Source: Brachyhypopomus gauderio (lineage: Eukaryota; Chordata; Actinopteri; Gymnotiformes; Hypopomidae). From it: DNA of 64,000 bases. Shown one piece after another: positions 56,301-64,000 of this stretch. Positions within the stretch are counted from its first letter, which is position 1, and each line of letters opens with the position of its first letter. The notes under the pieces were generated by a model. The model was given only the letters and a program-made list of their open reading frames with translations, was not told where the DNA came from and made no database searches. The position numbers were made by a program, and so were the translations under genes. Location: contig NC_135211.1 in NCBI RefSeq assembly GCF_052324685.1, positions 51,721,682 to 51,785,681 of the forward strand. The letters are read 5' to 3'.

Positions 56301-58796
56301 TTCAGCACAAATCTGTTGAGAGAGCTCGAGGTTAAAAATACAGAAACCCAGCGCAGGGGTTGCTACAGGCTGCTGTGCGGGGATTTATTCAACGCACATT
56401 TGCAGAGCAGTTGTTGCAGTGTTTTGCTATGCGGTTCAATGAGCCCTTTAAACTGGACTCCAATCTTTTTATTTTTACTACTAGAGATGTCCTCAAAATG
56501 ACTATCCCAAGGGAGCACTGTGGAAGGGCGGGAGTTACGTCTACCTGAAACAATAAGCCTCCACAGTCTAAGTGCTTCATCAGGAAGGCAGAACTTTCCC
56601 CAAGGGCCGACATACCCGTAAGGCATCAGTAGAACATCCAGCATGAACTCCAGGAGCTGGTGAACCGTCTTGGGCTTCTCAGTTAGAACAAAGGGCGACG
56701 CCTTGGAGGGCTCCGTGGGATACTTCATGTGGTACAGCGTTGGAATCAACAGATGCATCAGACTGGAAAGACACGCGCACACACATCAGTGACATTGGCA
56801 AAATAGTGCTAGATGAACCCGTCGGTGTGCGCGTGCGGTGGCCTGAGGCTGACCTGTCCTGCTGAGGTTCGGGTTTGCCCTCCATGGCGGTCAGCAGAGT
56901 CGGAGCCAGCTCACACTGCTTGGCCACGTCCAGCCTGGGGTATCCCATCTTTATGTAGATTATAGTGAAGTTCTGCAGAAACATTTACCCATTAACAATC
57001 ACCAGTTAAGACAGGCAAGGCAGGATTACACGTACAGCACTTTTTTCATATAAAGGAGCAATTAAAAGAGATTTACACACACTTAAAAACTGAAATAATT
57101 AAGATGATTGGTTTTGACAAAAAAAAATTACATTTAAATTTAACTAATTAGGTAACAAAATAGATGAAAAACATATTAGCAATGATTTTTGTTTAAACCA
57201 GAAATAAAGAAATTGAATGAAACAGTAATTAAACACATTTTATAAAACATGAATTTACGTTAGCACCACGGACCAGTACGTTAGCACCACGGACCAGTAC
57301 GTTAGCACCACACAGTGCTGTTGGAACTGGTACAGTGATCCTTCAGTCCAGGAAAATGGCTAACAAACTTGAATTCTGAGTATCATTTTCTAATAAATAT
57401 ATTGTTTAAATAAAGTGTGTGGAGGATGTACAACTAATGTTTATTGTAATACATACTTATACAGGAAATATGATCGCAACTGGCATGCCCACCGTGTTTA
57501 AAGTGACGATAAGGACCGTGTTACTAATCAAAACACAAGATCCAATGCCAGAGAGCCCTTAGGAAGGTGGCCACCTGCACATTCGAGTTCATACATACGG
57601 TAACAAATGACGTAGCTGCCGGGTCTTGGTACTGCACTAATAGTGTCTCCACGGGCAACTGGATCTTGGGTCGACTCTTGATCCGCTTATTCAAGTGAAC
57701 CAGAAGCTCCATAACCTGTGCAGAGAAGGACCACAATAGCAATGACTCCACAAGACCTAACGCGATCCACTTCAGTGGAATTCATTATACTTTCGATAGC
57801 TTAATAAAGCACAACAAGGTTTTACCATTGCAAGTATACGCAGGAGAGAGAAAGAGAAAGTGATATATATCTGCCTCTCTCATACTCAAACAAGTCTATC
57901 TGGGGGGAAAAGGCCACCACTGAGTAGTATCACACAGACAAACTGAAGGCAAAGGACACTGACTTTTTTGCGAACGCCCTCCTGAGCGCTGGACAGTTTG
58001 AGGAGAACAGGTGGCAGGAACTTGGATATGATGTCCTGCAACTGCTCGTCTGTCTCCGCATGGCCCAAACGCAGGAACACTCGTTCCAGCTGATCTGAAG
58101 AAGGGAGGGAGGAAGGGAGAAGTGGTTAGGAGAGAAACAAAACGTTTTGCCTTTTTCTGCCCCTGCCTACTACAGCCACGTATCTGAACCTGCAGTCTTC
58201 TCAACACACATTTGGACGCGCAGTAACCCATGTTAAACGCCTTTGGCGCTGGTTTGGGCCAGCTATATGTCATTTCCCTGGCCTGTAAATATAGTCCAGT
58301 AACTAAATAAACAGGTCAACAATGACAAAACTACACGACCCTAAACATGAAATGACAACACCGCAGCTTTAACGTTAGCCGGGCAGCTAACGTTAACTCA
58401 ACCTACGTTAAGGGGACCAGGGTCCGTCCAGGACATAATAACTCGTTTCATGTATTAACTGCAAGTGACACTAGACGACGAACGAGTGAAAACCACGAAA
58501 CATAAATTAAGAAACATGACATATAGTATCAGTTAGCTCGCTGGCTAACTTAGTTTCATTTTGGGGACCATGACTGTGCACTGGGCCTGTGTGTGCACTG
58601 GACAGCCGGCTAGCCCCCTGATAGCTACACTTAACACAGTTAAGCCATAAAAATAAATAAATTATCCTTCATTTTAGGACGTGACCGGCAATAATATAAG
58701 ACCTGTGGAAACGTAAGCGGGTTTAAGGACAAGAACACGCAGATATACGTAGGTAGATATGCAGCCAAACTTACTTAGCTCGTCCTGCGCAGCCAT
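38664..58796 (-). CDS. ECPAS: proteasome adaptor and scaffold protein ECM29, 1841 aa
   Basis: Forty-nine coding exons, listed 5' to 3' on the minus strand as high-low: 58796-58775, 58094-57964, 57715-57599, 56972-56854, 56762-56616, 56312-56126, 56010-55871, 55779-55701, 55553-55434, 54896-54811, 54673-54598, 54468-54419, 54263-54197, 53921-53799, 53575-53472, 52973-52850, 52728-52648, 52521-52299, 52194-52103, 51993-51859, 51681-51516, 51412-51240, 51058-50957, 50713-50590, 50422-50277, 49952-49898, 49648-49534, 49294-49226, 49116-48999, 48890-48723, 48602-48523, 48440-48335, 48184-48137, 47930-47812, 44979-44829, 44009-43944, 43647-43558, 43238-43172, 43060-42969, 42861-42795, 42688-42494, 42325-42114, 41878-41835, 41644-41452, 41183-41039, 40884-40794, 40551-40463, 40372-40301, 38803-38664. 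Phases agree throughout and sum to 1842 codons with stop; human ECPAS is 1845 aa. The protein is HEAT-repeat throughout; blocks such as [19 protein letters not shown] and LSGNELR-type helices match ECM29. It links the 26S proteasome to endosomes, ER and motors and acts in proteasome quality control. Intron 40 is GC-AG. Exon 45 carries an acidic run (DDDDDDED). The start of exon 46 is the least certain boundary. Confidence 0.95.
38862..40255 (-). mobile_element. 5'-truncated LINE in ECPAS intron 48, interrupted by an L2 tail
   Basis: The minus strand encodes the C-terminal half of an L2/CR1-like reverse transcriptase: [15 protein letters not shown] and YADDVQIYL (40072-39930) and, after the interruption, [16 protein letters not shown] and the C-terminal region to 38986. 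The 3' end carries an ATT-rich tail at 38850-38870. It lies in the same orientation as ECPAS. A short second LINE tail is inserted at about 39450-39590. Confidence 0.85.
39450..39590 (-). mobile_element. L2 3'-tail fragment nested in the LINE
   Basis: This segment matches the 3' UTR end of the L2 copy at 37520-37735 (GGAAAAACTCCC and AAAGCGCTAT-type blocks, read in reverse). It splits the host LINE frame between the AAEKVI and [11 protein letters not shown] segments. Edges are approximate. Confidence 0.75.
41647..41768. repeat. (CA)n microsatellite in ECPAS intron 43
   Basis: About 120 bp of CA with AAACA interruptions, beginning 3 bp from the acceptor of exon 44. Confidence 0.95.
43264..43300. 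repeat. (GT)n microsatellite in ECPAS intron 37
   Basis: A GT run of about 37 bp. Confidence 0.9.
44293..44637. mobile_element. hAT MITE in ECPAS intron 35 (345 bp)
   Basis: Terminal inverted repeats CAGGGGTCGGCAACC and its exact inverse bound the element. The 8-bp duplication ATTTAGAT is perfect at 44285-44292 and 44638-44645. Ends of this type belong to the Charlie-like hAT group. There is no coding capacity. A G-run of about 14 occurs near 44384-44397. Confidence 0.92.
45000..47765. repeat. large 29-bp minisatellite filling ECPAS intron 34
   Basis: Some 65-70 units of a 29-bp repeat such as CACCGATCAATACCCTTATT plus ACACAACCA, with 24-, 25- and 28-bp variants (CCACATCAACACCC, CACGATCAATACCC). 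The array starts 20 bp from the exon 35 acceptor and almost reaches the exon 34 donor. It is split by the hAT element at 46930-47656; about 1.9 kb lies on one side and 0.1 kb on the other. Spacers vary too little and the units are too short for any CRISPR-like reading. Confidence 0.95.
46930..47656. mobile_element. non-autonomous hAT element, copy 2 (727 bp), inside the minisatellite
   Basis: Ends TAGGGATGCACCGAAAT and TTTTCGGTGCATCCCTG are inverted repeats. The flanking 8-bp duplication CTTATTAT (46922-46929 and 47657-47664) is taken from the minisatellite unit. A minus-strand frame at 47305-47590 keeps an hAT transposase piece ([24 protein letters not shown] within it) that is shorter in copy 1. 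The same nested palindrome as in copy 1 occurs at 47167-47213. Confidence 0.92.
49651..49707. repeat. (CA)n microsatellite at the ECPAS exon 27 acceptor
   Basis: A CA run of about 57 bp starting 3 bp from the acceptor; read in the gene's direction it is (TG)n followed by TAG. Confidence 0.92.
50724..50801. repeat. (GA)n microsatellite in ECPAS intron 23
   Basis: A GA run of about 78 bp; in the gene's direction it is a (CT)n polypyrimidine tract leading to the exon 24 acceptor. Confidence 0.95.
51996..52030. repeat. (CA)n microsatellite at the ECPAS exon 20 acceptor
   Basis: A CA run of about 35 bp directly upstream of exon 20 in the gene's direction. Confidence 0.9.
52979..53019. repeat. 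(CA)n microsatellite at the ECPAS exon 16 acceptor
   Basis: A CA run of about 41 bp a few bases from the acceptor of exon 16. Confidence 0.92.
53196..53382. repeat. CT-rich simple repeat in ECPAS intron 15
   Basis: CT runs with TGTATCTC and TGTCT interruptions, ending in a short CA run. Confidence 0.92.
57256..57318. repeat. 21-bp tandem repeat in ECPAS intron 3
   Basis: Three copies of ACGTTAGCACCACGGACCAGT, the third diverging after ACCAC. Confidence 0.9.
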
Positions 58797-58837
58797 GTTG
58801 AAGTCAGTGGCGCTACTGCTGGTAGTGCCACTCCTGT

Positions 58838-58870
<33 letters not shown>

Positions 58871-59279
58871 CCATGCAGCAAGCATCGCAAGCATCATCAT
58901 CATCATCATCATCATCATCTCTCACAGACACACACATGTGATTTTTGTATCGGTTCTCATATTCATAACTGCTGTACGTTTTAGGTTTGCAATTTACATT
59001 TACATTTAGCAGACGCTCTTATCCAGAGCGACTTTCAAAGTGCTTTGCATCTGATCACAGAATTCATGATCCTAGGTAATAGTACGGATAGGCCAGAATT
59101 CAAGATACCATTGAGTCAGACTACTGCTAAACTACAGGAGTCAATGTCATTACCTAGTGTTTTGGAAGTTAGACGTTTACCAAGAAGCACAAATAACCAT
59201 AGACAGAAATACAATTTAAGAACAACGGCAAGTGGTATCAGCTGAGTTAGTGCTCTGGTAAGAACTCAACAAACAGGTG

Positions 59280-59358
<79 letters not shown>

Positions 59359-59999
59359 TCACATCTGTCTTATCTCTTTTTCTCATATACAGAAAGAAAA
59401 ATCTCAGAAATTTCTCAGATACTTGGCAATGTGAATGAAATAATAATTGTTGTTATTATATAAATGAAAACATACCAGTAAGAATATTTTACACATACTT
59501 TGTCAGAAATTCACAATAATAATAATGATAATGCAGAGAACTTTTATTTTGTAAAATAAATGCTACAGAGTATCTTTTTCCGGCTTTAACTGCAGGTGGT
59601 GTCTTTTTTCACAACCCTTGGCGTTATCATAAAGAGCATAATCCAATAAGAAAATTAAAAGTATTCACTAACGACATAGTTTATTGTGCAAAATCAGATT
59701 TATATATACATATGTAAAATTTAAATGCTTAGTTTAATAAGCCCGCTGTTTGAAACTTTTCCTCTACTAGTCTTTATAAATGAGCATGAAAGTTTCCTCA
59801 GTAACATCACAACAAGATAAATAAAATGTGTTCATGTTAATTGGGAATCACGTTAATTAAACTGTAAATTCCATTTTTTTATTTCGAAGATAAATAAGAT
59901 TAAATATAATAAATTTTATCTGAACAATCGCGTTACACCGTATCACACAGCAGGCCGAAGTATCTGCTGAAAGCTTCGGACGCGACTTTGTTTCTTCAG
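58797..59999. other. ECPAS-FBXO10 bidirectional upstream region
   Basis: The two genes start about 1.2 kb apart on opposite strands. Near ECPAS are a (GT)n run at 58839-58869 and an (ATC)n run at 58893-58919. A short dispersed repeat common in fish (TTTACATTTAGCAGACGCTC, 58999-59018) follows, then an (AT)n run of about 70 bp at 59283-59353. 59354-59940 is AT-rich with nothing recognisable. No TATA box is evident for either gene. Confidence 0.5.
59283..59353. repeat. (TA)n microsatellite
   Basis: A pure TA run of about 70 bp. Confidence 0.95.
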
Positions 60000-60186
60000 T
60001 GAGTTTGGAGACGGTCCATTCTGAGAAGAACCTCCGCCCCTCTGGTCATGAGAGAGCCCAGTTATCCCCGCCTTGAAAACGGGACGAAAACGCAGAGGAA
60101 AACAACCTTCCTCCATCGATTTTGCTGGACGCCAGCCCGCGTCGGGCTGCGACGATGAAATCATATTGGGAATAGCACCGAGCGAG
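60000..60186 (+). other. FBXO10: candidate non-coding first exon of FBXO10
   Basis: A GC-richer stretch ends at GAGCGAG followed by the strong donor GTGAGT (60187-60192). The coding exon begins with an acceptor at 60743-60745, so at least one upstream non-coding exon is needed. The 5' edge is arbitrary. Confidence 0.4.
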
Positions 60187-60773
60187 GTGAGTTAGTGGGC
60201 TGTGATGATGCCACGACAGTAGTTTCCACCAGCGTAGGTTAGTCTAACGCAGAGAGGGCTGTGTGCTAAGATCGGCCACAAAGTTGCAGGAAACGCTTCC
60301 TAATATTTCTCTCTGTCGTCTTCTGTTGAATGTAGATACGGTGATTTATATTTAAAAGACGACGTACCAATAGCCCAGGCGCTTTTTTTTAATCGCCTTT
60401 GCCTCTTTTAATTTTTATTTGCAACGTTGTGAGATCAGACTGGATTCTGTCGGCGGCGTCCACACATCAATATACACGTCTCAGATGAAAGCAGCGCAGA
60501 AGCCTTGATCCGTAGGACACGTCCGTGACAAACACATAATGAATGTTTTGATGACCACAGGTTTCACAGCTCACTTTCAAGTGTGCAAACTTAAATGTCA
60601 GAACCTCCTAATCACCCACCATGCACCATTCCAGATGAATTCAATCTGTATCATAAATACAGAGCCGCATGGTCAAACCCACCCCCTCTTGCCCCTTATG
60701 CTTATACACCCCCCTCCTCTCCCTCCCTCCCCTCCTCCCCCTCCAGGTGCGGTGGCGAGACCTGGTGGTAGAC

Positions 60774-63700
60774 ATGGAGGCGGGTCTGCCCGTGGAGCTG
60801 TGGCGGCTCGTCCTGGCCTACTTGCCCCTGGCCGACCTGGGCCGCTGCTGCCTGGTGTGCCGGGCGTGGCGAGAGCTGGTGCTGAGCCTGGACAGCACGC
60901 GCTGGCGTCAGCTGTGCCTGGACTGCCCAGAGTGCCGGCACCCCAACTGGCCCCGGCGGCCGCAGCTGGCCCCGCGCTCGTGGCGGGAGGCCTTGAGGCA
61001 GCACGCGCTGGCCAGCCGCACCTGGACGCAGAACGGCGCGGAGCTGCGCTCCTCCGCCTGCATGCACCTCTTCCGTCGCCGCAAGGACCGGCGGGTGTGG
61101 CGGGTGGGCACGCCCGGCTGCGACCACATGACCCTGAGGGCGGCGCTGGGGGCCGCGCGGCCGTACGACCGCCTGCTGCTCTTCCCGGGCGTGTACGAGG
61201 AGCAGGCGGAGGTGACCCTGAAGGTGCCCGTGGAGATCGTGGGCATGGGCAGCCTCGGGGACGTGTCTCTGCTGGTCAGCTTCGATCAGCAGTGCCCCAC
61301 GGCCAGACTGTGTAATTTAGTGCTGATGCCAGCATGGTTCTCACCTGTGGTGTTTAAGGTAAGCAGTCGGACGCACGCACGTGCACAGACTTCCAGCAGT
61401 GCGGCTGTTGATTATGGCGATATGTGGACTATTCATTGGGATTAATAGCACATTCCATGTTAAAGGAAACAGTGTGCATGCCAAGACCCTTCCCCCAAAA
61501 ACAAATGTTTTTTTTTTTACATTTAGTGCAAACTTTTTAAGCAACAATAGCCATTTTGACCGAGAAGGCCAGAGCGGTGTCTAAAGAAATGTATAAATGC
61601 TGCAAGCACATGCACACAAAATACACTAAATACGCTGACTGGTTTGTAAAATACTGCAAACACTTTCACACTTCCTCCATATTGACATTATGAACCTTAC
61701 TATGCAGTTATTCCTGCAGAATCAAGCATAGTTTAAAGGTTTAAAAACAATAAAAACAATACAGGGCTCAATTTCTTCAAATCATAAGCTCATCTTAATC
61801 GTGGGAGGGTGCTGAACCTTGTAAAGATCACAAGCACAGGATGCTTTTAGGGTTCTTTTGTACCACCCAGCCCAGATATGAATAAAAATTAAATTCATCT
61901 AGTGATGTTTAGAAACCTTTCAACCAGGATTTAGCGACGACACTGCATTTATGGTGTGCTCTTGTGTGTGGTGTATGTTGGTTAATTACTCTAAATGGTA
62001 TTTGATAGTTCAGGCCATCAGAACCAGGCCAGAAATAGAATTTGAGTGATCTTTTGTATTTTTAGCATACAGTGATCTCAGTTCTGGTATGGATATAAGG
62101 TTTAGTTTCTTCTAAAAGGTAGATCATTACAAAAGTATCACCGACGTAAAGCAACATTTACCTGACACTGTGATTGATTTGATTTTTATCTGTTATCTGT
62201 TGTTGATGTCTGTGTTTGTTAGACGTCCTCGGGTCATGTCCAGCTGGACAACTGTAATTTTGAGGGCTGCCAGGTGCACGTTCGGGGTCCAGGAACCTGT
62301 CAGGCTCGCTTCTGCTCATTCGCCCAGGGCAGCTCCGCCCATTTTGTGGGAGTGGCCATCAGTCTGATGGACAGCTGTGAGTTCTCTGGTGGTGACTCTG
62401 CCTCTGTCACTGTGGAAGGGCCGCCGGTTTCTGAGCGAAACTGGGCTTGCAAACATTTGGCTGCTTTGGCCAAATCTTTAACCGCGGTGACCATGGCAGC
62501 AAGCAACGAGTCGACAGCAGATTCATCCAATCAAGACACGAAAGACAATCTCTGTGGAGTCAGTCACAGAGACACGCCCCTAGGAGACGCTCTGACCACA
62601 GACGACTGGACCAAACAGGAAGTGGACTGGGAATCCAGCTGGACCAAACAGAAGGCTCCACCTGGTGGCCTCCTAGCAGGCCAGGACGGCACGTCGATCG
62701 AAGACGACGGAGCGGACGCGTCGAGCGAGTCCAGCGGTAACGACGACGACGACGACTGTGAGGAGCGGCGCGAGGAGGCCGGCAAGGTCGCGGAGAGGGC
62801 GCTGGCGTACGAGCAGCACGGCCTGGCCCACCTCTCGGAGCCCCGGCACCACGCCGCCACCGCGCCTCCCGCCCTGCGTAGCCTCTCCGCCGAGCTGCGC
62901 AGGGACGCGGAGGCCCAGGAGTTGGCCGACTCCGTGCAGGGCTGCCTGCTCCGCCGCTGCCTGCTACGGGACGGCAAAGGGGGCGTGCACCTGTGTAACC
63001 ACGCCCATGCCAGGCTGGAGGCCAACGTGTTCCGCGGCCTCCACTACGCGGTGCGCTGTATCCAGAATGCCAAGGTAACCACCCAGATATATAACGCCTG
63101 CAAACGCGTAGCTGTAGTCTTTCATGCAAACACCTGAATGTGCTGTTCGATACATTCTGTGGGTGACAGCTGGTAGCTCGAAAGTCCTTTGTAATGTTTG
63201 TGTGGGTTGAGTAAATAAGTCATTTAAAACATTTGATTGGATTAGGGTTTAGTCATTTGATAGAGCCATATTTTCATTAGGTACAGTTAGAGTGTTTGTA
63301 CTTAATAACGTGGGCTACAGACAGTAAATCTTAACATGTGAATTGCTTGCACATCCAGATAACAAGAAATGCAAGAGATATGAATTTGTGTAATCAATGA
63401 TCAGAGTGATCAGGTCTGATTGATCTCTAGGGTCGTGGTGACATTTATACCATGTTAGCTTGATGCAAATACTGTACCATTACTCTCTGTCTGTCTGTCT
63501 CTCTCTGTTAGTTGGTGATGTTGCGTAACGAGGTGAGTGGCTGCCGTGCGTCTGGTGTCTTCCTGCGTCTCTCTGCCAAAGGTCTCATAGCCGAAAACAA
63601 CATCCACTCGAACGGGGAGGCGGGCCTTGACATCCGCAAGGGAGCCAATCCCATCATCCTGGTAAGTGTCATCTGCCCACAGACCTTGGCCACAGTCACA

Positions 63701-63880
63701 AGTGCTGCCAGTGCTGGCTATGCCACCCAGAGGCTTTCTCAGGGAGCTACAAGCACTACAAGTACTACAGGCATATGTTTAGAAATGTATTTAAATGCAT
63801 GGAAGTCTTAATTGCAAAGTCACTGTTTCATAGCATGTCTTCACTGCAGTAGTGGAGACGTATCACTGCTGTTTTGCTCT

Positions 63881-63958
<78 letters not shown>

Positions 63959-64000
63959 TTGTTCTTCCCCTCTTTCCATGGCCGCAGTGTAACAGAATCC
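60774..64000 (+). CDS. FBXO10: F-box only protein 10, N-terminal part (gene continues past window end)
   Basis: Coding exons in frame: 60774-61358, 62223-63074, 63512-63661 and a fourth starting at 63988. The start ATG lies 28 nt after an acceptor (CCCCTCCAG, 60737-60745). Residues 1-50 form the F-box (LPVELWRLVLAYLPLADLGR ... CRAW) that binds SKP1; the following region matches FBXO10 (RWRQLCLDCPECRHPNWP; FPGVYEEQAEVTLKVPVEIVG) and leads into right-handed parallel beta-helix (PbH1) repeats such as NNIHSNGEAGLDIRKGANPI. FBXO10 is the substrate receptor of an SCF ubiquitin ligase; BCL2 is a reported target. Exon 2 of the coding part includes a long low-complexity linker with an acidic stretch (NDDDDDCEE). 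First exons are very GC-rich. Three full exons give 529 residues here; the human protein is about 956. Confidence 0.93.
63886..63948. repeat. (CT)n microsatellite in FBXO10
   Basis: A CT run of about 62 bp followed by a short CA run, 35 bp upstream of the acceptor of the last exon in the window. Confidence 0.95.

Noticed and set aside
60539..61315. Long plus-strand frame rich in Ala, Gly and Pro and antisense frames to 61246
   Set aside because: Shadow frames of the very GC-rich first coding exon of FBXO10; the frame from 60774 carries the F-box.
62560..63129. 189-codon antisense frame, Arg/Pro-rich
   Set aside because: Antisense shadow of the GC-rich FBXO10 exon at 62223-63074; no splice signals or homology.

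Overview
The window is nuclear DNA from a ray-finned fish (teleost-like). The evidence is vertebrate genes with short GT-AG introns, many CA/GT, CT and TA microsatellites, fish-type L2 LINE tails, a tRNA-derived SINE, hAT and Harbinger MITEs, and an intact chromodomain Ty3/Gypsy element. I cannot name the species. All calls come from reading the sequence, checking exon phases by hand, and remembered protein families; no search was run.

Layout. Bases 1-24,800 are mostly repeats: an LTR tail, a 3.08-kb hAT element with a perfect 8-bp target duplication (255-3334), a single-exon gene with a C-terminal GH85 domain (3439-5691), a solo LTR, a small spliced retrocopy, a complete Gypsy/chromovirus (9625-15287, minus), two hAT elements, another solo LTR, a Harbinger-like MITE and a decayed Gypsy pol. 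From 24,800 on the window is gene-rich: EXOC1L (+, 3 coding exons, 182 aa), SMC2 (+, 24 coding exons, 1200 aa), ECPAS/ECM29 (-, 49 coding exons, 1841 aa, 38664-58796) and the 5' part of FBXO10 (+, 60774 to the window end). SMC2 and ECPAS converge on a gap holding an L2 LINE; ECPAS and FBXO10 diverge from about 1.2 kb of shared upstream DNA.

Roles. EXOC1L resembles the N-terminal part of exocyst subunit EXOC1. SMC2 is the condensin ATPase. ECPAS is the HEAT-repeat proteasome adaptor. FBXO10 is an SCF substrate receptor. They are not one pathway; the cluster is ordinary conserved synteny. All reconstructed exon chains stay in frame from start to stop, so the genes look functional.

The most unusual items are (1) the intronless GH85 gene, whose first ~500 residues I do not recognise and which keeps the N-x-E catalytic motif, and (2) the Gypsy element, which has near-identical LTRs, intact gag and pol, a canonical GGGAAAA frameshift heptamer, and an 11-nt complementarity between its predicted RNA 5' end and its primer-binding site, suggesting Tf1/sushi-type self-priming.
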